A stretch of 64,000 nucleotides of DNA from an uncultured Lachnospiraceae bacterium (GTDB lineage: Bacteria > Bacillota > Clostridia > Lachnospirales > Lachnospiraceae), in contig CAJTNT010000014.1 in assembly GCA_910577785.1 (NCBI GenBank), positions 22,178-86,177 on the forward strand, read 5' to 3'. Made by a program: the position numbers and the translations under genes. Shown in pieces: positions 16,945-25,591 of the stretch (position 1 is the stretch's first letter; every line of letters begins with the position of its first letter). Below the pieces are notes generated by a model, which had not been told where the DNA came from, ran no database searches, and worked only from the letters and a program-made list of their open reading frames with translations.

Positions 16945-17124
16945 ATGTCAATCTGTCCCAAGAATAAATCTTCCAAGGCGAGAAGGGATAAGAGGAGGGC
17001 AAACTGGAAAATGACTGCCCCGACGCTGGTAAAATGCAGCAAATGTGGCGAGCTGATGATGCCCCACAGAGTATGCAGGAGCTGCGGAAGCTATAACAAG
17101 AAAGAGATTATTCCCCAGGATTAA
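16945..17124 (+). CDS. rpmF: 50S ribosomal protein L32
   Basis: The 59-residue protein starts MSICPKNKSSKARRDKRRANW, the diagnostic L32 N-terminus, and carries the zinc-ribbon Cys pattern CSKCGE (about residues 29-32) and CRSCGSY. The N-terminal MSICPKN is slightly longer and different from the usual MAVPK. Start 16945 is chosen because AAGGAGGTG lies 10 nt upstream; an in-frame ATT/ATG just before would place the ribosome site inside the start. It ends with TAA just before a long hairpin. Confidence 0.95.
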   Translation: MSICPKNKSSKARRDKRRANWKMTAPTLVKCSKCGELMMPHRVCRSCGSYNKKEIIPQD

Positions 17125-17136
17125 GGAAGAGCCGGA

Positions 17137-17235
17137 GGGGGCTGTCGCATGGAGCATGGAACCGTGTAATGAGATGCAAGTCATTTGCAGGCGCATCATT
17201 ACAGGATCGTGCGCTTTATGCGACAGCCCCTTTTT
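17137..17235 (+). terminator. Long structured hairpin after rpmF (terminator or MITE-like palindrome)
   Basis: GGGGCTGTCGCAT (17138-17150) pairs perfectly with ATGCGACAGCCCC (17218-17230), followed by TTTTT. An inner stem pairs GTAATGA with TCATTAC, and a further TGCAA/TTGCA stem lies inside. The T run makes it a plausible intrinsic terminator for yceD-rpmF. At nearly 95 nt with perfect ends it also resembles a short palindromic mobile repeat. Confidence 0.7.
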
Positions 17236-17309
17236 ACTACCATGGGTGATGCATTCACAAGATGCGAAGGAACGGTTCCATCATAGAATAGCAAAGGAGA
17301 GGATTTGAG

Positions 17310-17954
17310 ATGAAGATTTTTAGCTTTGAGGGCGGCTTGATGCGTTCGATTTCCAAGTTTACCGATTGTATTTGCCTGAGTATTATGTTTCTGCTGTGCT
17401 GTATCCCTGTTATTACGATTGGGACGGCGCTTTCTTCCTTATATTATGCCATATACAAGGTAGTGCGCCATGACAGGGGATATATCTTCCAGGAATATGT
17501 GTCTGCCTTCCGTGACAATTTCAAGCAGACGGCGCCAGTGTGGCTGCTGGCGCTGGCGGCTGGGGTATGGCTGGGGGCGGACGTATATGTGGTGCAGCAT
17601 TACACATCCCCGGATAGCCCGCTCCGCCTGCTGTCCTATGTGTTTTTGCTGGGGCTTGTCCTGTTGCTCTCCTGGATTACGTACCTGTTCCCTTATATGT
17701 CCCGTTTTGAGAATACGCGCAAGGCCTGCATGAAGAATGCCATGCTGATGGCAATTGCGCATCTCCCTACTACGGTGGGCCTGCTCGCTGTGGCGGCTGT
17801 GATCCTATTGGGAATCTATATGGTAGTTCCGCTGATTATCATGCTGCCGGCTGTCTGCTTGTGGATTCAGAGTTTCTTCCTGGAGCGGGTGTTCCGCAAG
17901 TATATGACGGAGGAGGATCGTATTGCGGAGGATGAGCGCAACCGCGTATATTAA
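17310..17954 (+). CDS. DUF624 (YesL-like) membrane protein
   Basis: The 214-residue protein has about five hydrophobic segments (near residues 24-50, 76-92, 106-128, 148-170 and 175-192) and the DUF624 start pattern MRSISKFTDCICLSIMFLLCCIPVITIGTALSSLYYAIYKVVR. YesL-like proteins are integral membrane proteins of unknown function, often found next to carbohydrate uptake genes. It lies 24 nt before glpK on the same strand and so may be part of the glycerol operon. Confidence 0.8.
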   Translation: MKIFSFEGGLMRSISKFTDCICLSIMFLLCCIPVITIGTALSSLYYAIYKVVRHDRGYIFQEYVSAFRDNFKQTAPVWLLALAAGVWLGADVYVVQHYTSPDSPLRLLSYVFLLGLVLLLSWITYLFPYMSRFENTRKACMKNAMLMAIAHLPTTVGLLAVAAVILLGIYMVVPLIIMLPAVCLWIQSFFLERVFRKYMTEEDRIAEDERNRVY

Positions 17955-17977
17955 TAGAGTGGAGGAGGATTTTACGG

Positions 17978-19480
17978 ATGGCAAAATATGTGATGGCGCT
18001 GGATGCCGGGACGACAAGCAACCGATGCATTCTTTTCAATGAGAGGGGAGAAATGTGCAGTGTGGCGCAGAAGGAATTCACACAGTATTTCCCGAAGCCA
18101 GGCTGGGTAGAGCATGATGCCAATGAGATTTGGTCTTCGCAGCTGGGTGTGGCGGTGGAGGCGATGCAGAAAATTGCGGCATCTGCGGAGGACATTGCGG
18201 CAATCGGCATCACCAACCAGCGTGAGACTACGATTGTATGGGACAAGGCTACCGGTGAGCCGGTATACCATGCCATTGTATGGCAGTGCCGCAGGACTTC
18301 CGAATACTGCGATTCCCTGAAGGAAAAGGGGCTGATAGACACCTTCCGCAAGAAGACAGGGCTGGTGATTGACGCATACTTTTCGGGCACAAAATTAAAG
18401 TGGATCCTGGATCACGTGGAAGGGGTGCGGGAACGTGCCGAGAAGGGGGAATTGCTGTTTGGCACGGTGGAGACTTGGCTGATTTGGAAGCTTACCAAAG
18501 GCGCGGCTCATGTGACAGATTATTCCAATGCCGCGCGTACCATGCTTTTTAATATCAATGACCTGGCATGGGACAAAGAAATCCTGGCGGAACTGGGCAT
18601 CCCGGCGTGTATGCTGCCCAAGCCCATGCCATCCAGCTGTGTCTATGGGATGGCAGACCCTGCTTTCTTCGGTGGGGCAATCCCGGTCAGCGGGGCGGCA
18701 GGGGATCAGCAGGCAGCCCTCTTTGGCCAGACCTGCTTTACCGCGGGGGAAGCGAAGAACACATATGGAACGGGGTGTTTTCTGCTGATGAATACAGGGG
18801 AAAGGCCTGTATTTTCCAGCAATGGACTGCTGACTACGATTGCATGGGGCGTGGACGGGAAGGTGAATTATGCCCTGGAGGGTTCTATCTTCGTGGCGGG
18901 CGCTGCCATCCAGTGGCTGCGTGATGAGATGCGGCTCATTGACAGCGCTTCGGATTCGGAATATATGGCCAAAAAGGTGAAGGATACGCATGGCTGTTAT
19001 GTTGTGCCGGCATTTACGGGGCTGGGCGCGCCCCATTGGGATCAGTATGCAAGGGGGACGGTTGTAGGCATTACCAGGGGCGTGAATAAGTACCATATTA
19101 TCCGTGCGACGCTGGAATCCCTGGCCTACCAGGTCAACGACGTCCTGCAGGCCATGCGGGCAGATTCTGGCATTGCGCTGAATTCCCTCAAGGTAGACGG
19201 CGGCGCGAGTGCAAATGATTTCCTGATGCAGACGCAGGCCGATATCATCAACGCCCCGGTGAACCGCCCTTCCTGCGTGGAGACAACCGCTATGGGCGCG
19301 GCTTACCTGGCAGGCCTTGCCGTGGGGTATTGGCACAGCAAAGAGGACGTGATCAAAAATTGGGCGATTGACCAGACCTTCCGTCCTTCTATATCCGAAG
19401 AAGAGCGGGGGGAGAAGATCAAAGGCTGGGAGAAAGCTGTGAAGTACTCATATGGCTGGGCGAAGGAAGAAAAAGAATAG
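17978..19480 (+). CDS. glpK: Glycerol kinase
   Basis: The 500-residue protein catalyses ATP-dependent phosphorylation of glycerol to sn-glycerol-3-phosphate. It has full family length and FGGY-kinase motifs: DAGTTSNRCILFNERGE at the N-terminus (phosphate 1), ITNQRETTIVWDKATGEPVYHAIVWQCRRTS, LIWKLTKGAAHVTDYSNAARTMLFNI, and VDGGASANDFLMQTQADI near the C-terminus. A His corresponding to the PTS-phosphorylated site of Firmicutes GlpK was not checked. AGTGGAGGAGG precedes the start. It is followed directly by two FAD oxidoreductase genes. Confidence 0.97.
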   Translation: MAKYVMALDAGTTSNRCILFNERGEMCSVAQKEFTQYFPKPGWVEHDANEIWSSQLGVAVEAMQKIAASAEDIAAIGITNQRETTIVWDKATGEPVYHAIVWQCRRTSEYCDSLKEKGLIDTFRKKTGLVIDAYFSGTKLKWILDHVEGVRERAEKGELLFGTVETWLIWKLTKGAAHVTDYSNAARTMLFNINDLAWDKEILAELGIPACMLPKPMPSSCVYGMADPAFFGGAIPVSGAAGDQQAALFGQTCFTAGEAKNTYGTGCFLLMNTGERPVFSSNGLLTTIAWGVDGKVNYALEGSIFVAGAAIQWLRDEMRLIDSASDSEYMAKKVKDTHGCYVVPAFTGLGAPHWDQYARGTVVGITRGVNKYHIIRATLESLAYQVNDVLQAMRADSGIALNSLKVDGGASANDFLMQTQADIINAPVNRPSCVETTAMGAAYLAGLAVGYWHSKEDVIKNWAIDQTFRPSISEEERGEKIKGWEKAVKYSYGWAKEEKE

Positions 19481-19501
19481 CAAAAGGATAGGTGATGGAG
19501 C

Positions 19502-20962
19502 ATGTATGATGTGGCAATTATCGGAGCAGGCGTATCAGGGGCTGCCTGCGCAAGGGAGCTTTCCAGATATCGGCTGCGTATCTGCGTGGTGGAGAAGGAG
19601 GAGGACGTATGCTGCGGCACTTCCAAAGCCAACAGCGCCATTGTCCATGCAGGGTTTGACGCAGCGTGCGGCAGCCTGATGGCGAAGCTGAACGTGGAAG
19701 GGAACGCGATGATGGATGGGGCGGCGCGGGAGCTGGATTTTCCTTTCCGGCGGAACGGTTCTTTGGTGGTATGCCTCCGGGAAGAGGAACAGCCGGCGCT
19801 GCAGACTCTGTATGATAAGGGCGTCAGGAATGGCGTCAAAGGCCTGCGTATCATCGGCCGGGAAGAATTGGCAGCAATGGAGCCAAATATTTCTGAACAG
19901 GCGGCTGCCGCCCTGTACGCCCCCACGGGAGGCATTGTGTGTCCCTTTGGCATGAATATCGCCTATGCGGAAAATGCTGCGGAAAACGGGGTGGAGTTCC
20001 AGTTTGATACGGAAGTGATTAAGATATCGAAAAAAGGAGATTTTTGGTCGCTTAAGACCAGCAAGGGCGAAATTGAGGCCAGGTACGTGGTAAATGCGGC
20101 AGGCGTATACGCGGACAAATTCCATAACATGGTAAGCCGCAAGAAGCTGCACATTACCCCAAGGCGCGGGGATTACTGTCTTTTGGACCGTTCCGCGGAA
20201 GGCTTTGTCAACCATACGGTGTTCCAGCTGCCCAATGCATTTGGCAAGGGCGTACTGGTCACCCCCACAGTCCATGGGAACACGCTGGTGGGGCCTACGG
20301 CCATTGACATTGAAGACAAGGAGGGGACAAATACGACCCAGGCAGGCATCGACGAGCTGCTCCGCAAGGCGGGCGCCGCCGTCCGGGGACTTCCCATCCG
20401 TCAGGTCATCACATCCTTTGCCGGGCTGCGCGCCCATGAGGATGGGGGTGAGTTCTGTATTGGGGAACTGGAAGACGCCAGGGGCTTTGTGGACTGTGCA
20501 GGCATTGAGTCTCCAGGCCTAAGCAGCGCCCCGGCGATTGGCAAGATGGTGGCGGGAATCATCCGGGATCTGTCACATGCGGAAGAAAATCCCCATTTCA
20601 AAGCCACACGCAAGGGCATCTTAGACCCCAAAGCCCTGCCGCGTGGGCAGCGGGCAGCTCTTATCAAGGAAAATCCTGCTTATGGCAACATCATCTGCCG
20701 CTGTGAGATGATTTCCGAGGGCGAAATTATCGACGCCATCCGCCGTCCGTTAGGCGCCAGATCCCTAGATGGGGTAAAGCGCAGGACCCGCGCTGGCATG
20801 GGCCGCTGCCAGTCCGGCTTCTGCTCTCCGCGGACGATGGAGATCCTTGCAAGGGAATGGGGGGAAGACCTGTCGGAAATCACCAAATCCGGCGGGGCGT
20901 CCAGGATGATTGCAGGGAGGAACAAATATATCGAAATGAGGAAAACATATGCTGAAATATGA
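19502..20962 (+). CDS. FAD-dependent glycerol-3-phosphate dehydrogenase, GlpA-like with [2Fe-2S]-type C-terminus
   Basis: The 486-residue protein starts with the FAD-binding motif VAIIGAGVSGAACARELSRY and has a DAO-type fold. The C-terminal 100 residues contain the Cys pattern ICRCEMISEGEIIDAI and GRCQSGFCSPRTMEIL, typical of a BFD-like [2Fe-2S] domain. This matches the anaerobic GlpA-like dehydrogenase that oxidises glycerol-3-phosphate to dihydroxyacetone phosphate in Clostridia. The next gene starts 14 nt before its stop, which implies tight coupling. The exact acceptor is not known from sequence. Confidence 0.85.
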   Translation: MYDVAIIGAGVSGAACARELSRYRLRICVVEKEEDVCCGTSKANSAIVHAGFDAACGSLMAKLNVEGNAMMDGAARELDFPFRRNGSLVVCLREEEQPALQTLYDKGVRNGVKGLRIIGREELAAMEPNISEQAAAALYAPTGGIVCPFGMNIAYAENAAENGVEFQFDTEVIKISKKGDFWSLKTSKGEIEARYVVNAAGVYADKFHNMVSRKKLHITPRRGDYCLLDRSAEGFVNHTVFQLPNAFGKGVLVTPTVHGNTLVGPTAIDIEDKEGTNTTQAGIDELLRKAGAAVRGLPIRQVITSFAGLRAHEDGGEFCIGELEDARGFVDCAGIESPGLSSAPAIGKMVAGIIRDLSHAEENPHFKATRKGILDPKALPRGQRAALIKENPAYGNIICRCEMISEGEIIDAIRRPLGARSLDGVKRRTRAGMGRCQSGFCSPRTMEILAREWGEDLSEITKSGGASRMIAGRNKYIEMRKTYAEI

Positions 20963-22220
20963 TATTGTGGTCATAGGGGGCGGCCCGGCGGGGCTTGCGG
21001 CGGCAATTTCCGCCAAGCGCAGGGGAGCGGAGTCCATTGTGGTGCTGGAGCGTGACAAAGAACTGGGCGGCATTTTAAACCAGTGTATCCACAATGGTTT
21101 TGGCCTCCACACGTTCCAGGAGGAACTGACCGGCCCGGAATATGCGGCCCGGTATATAGAACAGCTGGAGGAAGAGCGGATTGCATATCAATTGAATACG
21201 ATGGTGATGGAGATTACGCCAGACAAGGTGGTCACCGCCATGAACCGTGAAGCGGGCATGTTTGAGATCCAGGCAAAAGCGGTTGTCCTGGCGATGGGAT
21301 GCCGGGAGCGTGCGCGGGGCGCATTGAACATCCCCGGATACCGCCCAGCTGGCGTCTATTCCGCAGGCACGGCACAGCGCCTGGTCAATATGGAAGGCTA
21401 CATGCCAGGCCGGGAAGCGGTTATCTTAGGCTCTGGCGATATTGGCCTGATTATGGCCAGGAGGATGACCCTGGAGGGGGCGAAAGTAAAAGCAGTGGTG
21501 GAATTGCTGCCCTATTCCGGCGGCCTGAAGCGGAACATCGTCCAATGCCTGGATGACTTTGGCATCCCGCTGAAACTAAGCCATACGGTTGTGGACATTA
21601 GAGGCAAAGAGCGGGTGGAGGGCGTCACCATCGCCCAGGTCGGCCCAGACCGCAGGCCAATCCCAGGTACGGAGGAGCATTACAGCTGCGACACCCTGCT
21701 TTTGTCCTGTGGCTTAATCCCAGAGAATGAGCTTTCCAGAGGCCTGGGTGTGGAGATCAGCCCCATTACGTCCGGGCCGCTCGTAAATGAATGCCTGGAG
21801 ACAAATGTGGATGGCGTATTTGCCTGCGGCAATGTGCTCCATGTGCATGATCTGGTGGATTTTGTGTCAGAAGAGGCCTCGGCGGCGGGAGAGCATGCGG
21901 CGGAATATATCCTAAGCGGTGCAGGGCGCTCAGGCTCCCAGGGCAGGGAGGTTCCGATTGAAGCGGTGGAAGGCGTGCGCTATACGGTGCCGCGGACCAT
22001 CAGCCCCGAGCGGATGGGTGAGAAGCATACGGTGCGCTTCCGCGTGAGCGATGTCTATCGGGATTGCTATGTGTCTGTCTATTTTAATGCGAAACGGGTG
22101 ATACACCGCAGGCGGCCGGTGATGGCGCCTGGGGAAATGGAAGCGGTTGTGCTGAAGAAAGAGCAGCTGGCGGCATTTCCAGAGTTATCCCAGATTACGG
22201 TGAAGGTTGAGAGGCAGTAG
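20949..22220 (+). CDS. FAD/NAD(P)-dependent oxidoreductase, second subunit of the glycerol-3-phosphate dehydrogenase
   Basis: The 423-residue protein begins YDIVVIGGGPAGLAAAISAKRRGAES (FAD site) and has a second dinucleotide motif AVILGSGDIGLIMARRMTLEGAKV near residue 160 (probable NAD(P) site). A GVFACGNVLHVHDLVDFVSEEA motif near residue 290 is typical of pyridine-nucleotide disulfide-like reductases. Cys in LNQCIHNGFG lies near the FAD. It overlaps the GlpA-like gene and precedes a DUF1667 gene. This trio is a recurrent Clostridia arrangement replacing GlpABC, probably linking oxidation to NAD. Confidence 0.85.
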   Translation: MLKYDIVVIGGGPAGLAAAISAKRRGAESIVVLERDKELGGILNQCIHNGFGLHTFQEELTGPEYAARYIEQLEEERIAYQLNTMVMEITPDKVVTAMNREAGMFEIQAKAVVLAMGCRERARGALNIPGYRPAGVYSAGTAQRLVNMEGYMPGREAVILGSGDIGLIMARRMTLEGAKVKAVVELLPYSGGLKRNIVQCLDDFGIPLKLSHTVVDIRGKERVEGVTIAQVGPDRRPIPGTEEHYSCDTLLLSCGLIPENELSRGLGVEISPITSGPLVNECLETNVDGVFACGNVLHVHDLVDFVSEEASAAGEHAAEYILSGAGRSGSQGREVPIEAVEGVRYTVPRTISPERMGEKHTVRFRVSDVYRDCYVSVYFNAKRVIHRRRPVMAPGEMEAVVLKKEQLAAFPELSQITVKVERQ

Positions 22221-22267
22221 GGGGAGGGGCTATTCCTTTTCCGGTAAAGTAAGGAGATGCAGAGAGT

Positions 22268-22627
22268 ATGCAAGTAAAGGAATTAATTTGTATTGGGTGT
22301 CCGTTGGGGTGTCCGCTGAAAGTGGAATTGGAAGGCGGGCAGGTAATGGGCGTTACCGGGAATACCTGCAGACGGGGGGATGCGTATGCCCGCAAGGAAG
22401 TGACAAATCCAACCCGGATTGTGACCAGTTCTGTGGCGGTAGAAGGCGGGAGCCTTGCGGTCGTGTCGGTAAAGACCAGGGAGGATATCCCCAAAGGCAA
22501 GATTTTTGAGATTATGGAAGCATTAAAAGGCGTGAAGGTGCAGGCGCCGATCCATATCGGGGATGTGGTCGTCCAGGATGTGGCAGGTACCGGCGTGGAT
22601 ATTATTGCCACGAAAAATGTATGGTGA
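22268..22627 (+). CDS. DUF1667 Cys-rich protein
   Basis: The 119-residue protein has the DUF1667 N-terminal motif CIGCPLGCPLKVELEGGQV and VTGNTCRRGDAYARKEVTNPTRIVTSSV. The three or four Cys could bind an iron-sulfur cluster or zinc. It is nearly always found after the two glycerol-3-phosphate oxidoreductase genes and is thought to be a small electron-transfer partner, standing where GlpC would be. It starts 47 nt after the second oxidoreductase with AAGGAGATG upstream. Confidence 0.85.
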   Translation: MQVKELICIGCPLGCPLKVELEGGQVMGVTGNTCRRGDAYARKEVTNPTRIVTSSVAVEGGSLAVVSVKTREDIPKGKIFEIMEALKGVKVQAPIHIGDVVVQDVAGTGVDIIATKNVW

Positions 22628-22763
22628 CAGGATGGCGGCAGTGATGCACGAAAAGCTCCCCTTTGCATATAATAAAAGAACATAATAGGCTTTCAGAGTC
22701 TCGTTGTGCCTGTGATTGCGGGAAGATTTACGGAGAGACGATCCTATGCAAAGGGGGGTTTTT

Positions 22764-23009
22764 ATGCGCCTGTGTGAATTAAAGGAAAAAGAAGTTGTGA
22801 ATATCTGCAATGGAAAATGCCTGGGCTTTATCGTAGATTTGGATATCGACACCTGCCAGGGGCAGATCCTTGCACTGATTATCCCAGGATGCGGAAAAAT
22901 GTGGAGCATGTTTGGGAGGGGGAGCGAAATCATCATACCTTGGGGGCAAGTCGTAAAGATTGGCAAGGATACCATCCTGGTAGAAATCCCAGAGCCAAGG
23001 CCGAAATAG
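22764..23009 (+). CDS. YlmC/YmxH family sporulation protein (PRC-barrel)
   Basis: The 81-residue protein has the compact PRC-barrel pattern MRLCELKEKEVVNICNGKCLGFIVDLDID and ends IGKDTILVEI. YlmC/YmxH proteins are conserved in spore formers. The start at 22764 is chosen because AAGGGGGG lies just upstream and MRLCEL is the family start; in-frame ATGs further up at 22716 and 22746 lack such a site. It is followed by a separate promoter for nrdR. Confidence 0.85.
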   Translation: MRLCELKEKEVVNICNGKCLGFIVDLDIDTCQGQILALIIPGCGKMWSMFGRGSEIIIPWGQVVKIGKDTILVEIPEPRPK

Positions 23010-23027
23010 GCGAAATCCAACAAATGA

Positions 23028-23056
23028 TTGACAAGGCCAAAAAAGAAAGCTATACT
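23028..23056 (+). promoter_or_regulatory. Promoter upstream of nrdR
   Basis: TTGACA (23028-23033) and TATACT (23051-23056) with a 17-nt spacer form a good sigma-A promoter, about 120 nt upstream of the nrdR start. Confidence 0.8.
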
Positions 23057-23175
23057 AAAGCAATAAAGATACTTGGAAAGATACCGGAAAGTAACGAGAG
23101 GAATCTCCCGTTTATGAGCAGGCGGCAGAGATGCCATCATGTTACTATAACATAGCATACGCAGGAGGAAAGCCC

Positions 23176-23634
23176 ATGAGATGTCCATATTGCAGCAGTG
23201 ATAATACCAGGGTAATTGACTCAAGGCCGGCCGAAGATAATTTTTCTATCCGCAGGCGCAGGCATTGTGACGATTGCAGCAAGCGTTTTACCACTTATGA
23301 AAAGGTAGAATCCATACCCCTGATTGTGATTAAGAAAGACAATAACCGGGAACGCTATGAACGGTCAAAAGTGGAGGCAGGGATCCTGCGCGCCTGCCAC
23401 AAGCGCCCGGTGTCTGTGGAAGACATTGACCGTGTGGTGGAGGAAGTGGAGGTTAAGGTGTACAGCCGTGCCCAGAAAGAGATTTCCAGCGCTGAGATTG
23501 GCGAGATTGTCATGAATATGCTCCAGGAGCTGGATCCGGTGGCATATGTGAGGTTTGCCTCTGTCTATCGGGAATTTAAGGACGTCAATACTTTTATGGA
23601 TGAATTGAAGAAAATGCTGGATCAGGAGAACTGA
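23176..23634 (+). CDS. nrdR: Transcriptional repressor NrdR
   Basis: The 152-residue protein is a full-length NrdR: a zinc ribbon MRCPYCSSDNTRVIDSR ... RRRRHCDDCSKRFTTYE, followed by an ATP-cone from about residue 46 (PLIVIKKDNNRERYERSKVEAGILRACHKRPVS). NrdR senses dATP/ATP and represses ribonucleotide reductase genes. The start at 23176 matches the invariant MRCPYC and has AGGAGG 7 nt upstream. The HAD phosphatase gene begins 1 nt after the stop. Confidence 0.95.
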   Translation: MRCPYCSSDNTRVIDSRPAEDNFSIRRRRHCDDCSKRFTTYEKVESIPLIVIKKDNNRERYERSKVEAGILRACHKRPVSVEDIDRVVEEVEVKVYSRAQKEISSAEIGEIVMNMLQELDPVAYVRFASVYREFKDVNTFMDELKKMLDQEN

Positions 23635-23635
23635 C

Positions 23636-24130
23636 ATGTTACAGAGATTTTATCCGGATGAATATATGGATTCTGCCTATCAGATAGAATTTGCCCGCCT
23701 GTACCAGGAAGGCTACCGGGGGGTGATTTTCGACATTGACAATACCTTAGTCCCCCATGGCGCGCCTGCGGACGAACAGGCGAAGGCATTGTTCAGCCAG
23801 CTCAAGGAACTGGGCTACCAGTGCTGCCTTCTGTCCAACAACAAGGAGCCGCGGGTAAAGATGTTCAATGACGAAGTGCAGGTGCAGTATATTTTTAAGG
23901 CAGGAAAGCCCAAGGTATCCGGCTACGAGCGGGCAATGGAGCTGATGGGGACAGACAAGGGCAATACCCTGTTCGTGGGGGACCAGATTTTTACGGATGT
24001 GTATGGCGCCAAACGGGCGGGCCTGCGTACCATCCTCACACGCCCCATCCATCCCAAAGAAGAGATACAGATTGTCTTGAAGCGGTATTTGGAGAAGGTG
24101 GTGCTGTTCTTTTATTCCCGCAAACAGTAA
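23636..24130 (+). CDS. YqeG family HAD IIIA-type phosphatase
   Basis: The 164-residue protein has the HAD motifs: IFDIDNTLVPHG (motif I with nucleophile Asp), CCLLSNNKEPRV (motif II Ser/Asn), AGKPKVSGYERAM (Lys) and LFVGDQIFTDVYGAKRAGLRTILT (motif IV). YqeG proteins are conserved in Firmicutes; the substrate is unsettled, with phosphatidylglycerophosphate suggested for related enzymes. It begins immediately after nrdR, so the two are probably cotranscribed. Confidence 0.9.
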   Translation: MLQRFYPDEYMDSAYQIEFARLYQEGYRGVIFDIDNTLVPHGAPADEQAKALFSQLKELGYQCCLLSNNKEPRVKMFNDEVQVQYIFKAGKPKVSGYERAMELMGTDKGNTLFVGDQIFTDVYGAKRAGLRTILTRPIHPKEEIQIVLKRYLEKVVLFFYSRKQ

Positions 24131-24145
24131 TGTACGATCGGATAC

Positions 24146-24174
24146 TTCACAAATGCACAACGCTCTGCTATAAT
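24146..24174 (+). promoter_or_regulatory. Promoter upstream of rpiB
   Basis: TTCACA (24146-24151) and TATAAT (24169-24174) are spaced 17 nt apart. The rpiB start is 66 nt further on. Good match to a sigma-A promoter. Confidence 0.75.
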
Positions 24175-24239
24175 AAGAGTATCCGTTCGGGAAGCGAACT
24201 CTGAACAAAAAGCTGGGAAATGGAATATGGAGGAGAAGA

Positions 24240-24680
24240 ATGAAAATAGCAATTGGAAATGACCATGCGGCAACGGATTTGAAGATGGAACTTATGGAGT
24301 TTGTCAAGGGATTGGGGCATGAAGTGATTAATGTAGGGACGGACGGCTATGAGAGCTGCCATTACCCGGAGTTTGGCGAGAAGGCGGCGCGCCTTGTGGC
24401 AAGCGGGGAGGCGGACTGTGGTATCCTGGTCTGTGGGACAGGCGTAGGGATTTCCCTTGCGGCCAACAAAGTAAAGGGAATCCGCTGCGGCGTGTGTTCA
24501 GACACCACTACGGCGCATCTGATCAAAGAACACAACAATGCCAATATGATTTCCATGGGGGCGAGGGTTGTAGGCAGCGAGCTGGCCAAGGATATCGTGA
24601 AGGCATACCTGGAAGCAGAATTTATGGGCGGCCGGCATCAGCTTCGGGTGGACATGATACATAAAATAGAGGAAAATTAA
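24240..24680 (+). CDS. rpiB: Ribose-5-phosphate isomerase B
   Basis: The 146-residue protein interconverts ribose-5-phosphate and ribulose-5-phosphate in the pentose phosphate pathway. RpiB/LacAB family features are clear: MKIAIGNDHAATDLKMEL at the N-terminus, DYPEFGEK-like HYPEFGEKAARLV, the active-site loop CGILVCGTGVGISLAANKVKGIRCGV and HNNANMISMGARVVG. Length is as usual. GGAGGAGA lies upstream of the ATG. It has its own promoter at 24146-24174 and is followed by efp. Confidence 0.95.
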   Translation: MKIAIGNDHAATDLKMELMEFVKGLGHEVINVGTDGYESCHYPEFGEKAARLVASGEADCGILVCGTGVGISLAANKVKGIRCGVCSDTTTAHLIKEHNNANMISMGARVVGSELAKDIVKAYLEAEFMGGRHQLRVDMIHKIEEN

Positions 24681-24839
24681 GATATTTTTAATAAAAAGGT
24701 TGAAAAAAATGCCAGTTTAGTATAAAATGAGAGAAATGTGGGGGCAGAGAGCGTCCACTTTTCAATGAGTTCCTGTGCAGTAAGGAAATAGAAAAGATTG
24801 GGTAGAGTTACCCGAATGCATTTTAAGGAGGAAAGCCAG

Positions 24840-25397
24840 ATGATTTCAGCAGGAGATTTTAGGAATGGTATTACGATTGAGCTAGATAATAATATTTTTC
24901 AGATTATTGAGTTCCAGCATGTGAAGCCCGGCAAAGGCGCAGCTTTCGTGAGGACGAAGCTGAAGAACATTAAGAGCGGCGGCGTGGTGGAGAAGACCTT
25001 CCGCCCAACGGAGAAATGCCCGCAGGCACGTATCGACCGGGCGGACATGCAGTATCTGTATTCCGACGGGGATCTGTTCCACTTTATGGATGTGGAGTCT
25101 TATGAGCAGATTGCCCTTAATGCGGAGGCGATTGGGGATGCCCTCAAATTTGTCAAGGAGAATGAAATGGTCAAAATCTGTTCCCACAATGGGAATGTGT
25201 TTGCCGTGGAGCCGCCATTGTTCGTGGAGCTGGAGATTACAGAGACAGAGCCAGGGTTTAAAGGCGATACCGCTACGGGCGCGACAAAGCCCGCCGTTGT
25301 GGAGACAGGGGCAACCGTCTATGTGCCGCTGTTCGTAGAGCAGGGGGACAAAATCAAGATTGATACCAGGACGGGCGAGTATCTGTCCCGCGTATAG
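24840..25397 (+). CDS. efp: Elongation factor P
   Basis: The 185-residue protein relieves ribosome stalling at polyproline stretches. All three beta-barrel domains are present: KOW-like N-terminus with the loop HVKPGKGAAFVR (tip Lys32), OB domain from about residue 65 and C-terminal VYVPLFVEQGDKIKIDTRTGEYLSRV. The loop PGKG is of the unmodified or 5-aminopentanolyl type rather than the EpmA type, but modification cannot be read from sequence. Start 24840 fits the family start MISAGDF and has AAGGAGG upstream; an earlier in-frame ATG at 24798 is rejected. Confidence 0.95.
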   Translation: MISAGDFRNGITIELDNNIFQIIEFQHVKPGKGAAFVRTKLKNIKSGGVVEKTFRPTEKCPQARIDRADMQYLYSDGDLFHFMDVESYEQIALNAEAIGDALKFVKENEMVKICSHNGNVFAVEPPLFVELEITETEPGFKGDTATGATKPAVVETGATVYVPLFVEQGDKIKIDTRTGEYLSRV

Positions 25398-25427
25398 GCC
25401 GCATCTGCAAGAAAAGAATACCAGAGA

Positions 25428-25465
25428 CCTCAGGAATAGCAGTTTCCTGGGGTTTTCTTTTTTTT
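25428..25465 (+). terminator. Intrinsic terminator of efp
   Basis: CCTCAGGAA (25428-25436) pairs with TTCCTGGGG (25444-25452), with one G-T pair, followed by a long T-rich run (TTTTCTTTTTTTT). Confidence 0.9.
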
Positions 25466-25591
25466 CCTGAAAGTGAGAACCTTTTGCAAGGTTATTACAA
25501 TGTATGGTTGAAGGGCAATAAAAATCCTGGCCGATGCCTGGAACCAGGATGCGCGCATCGTAAATACTGAAAAGTGATGAGAGGTTAAGAC

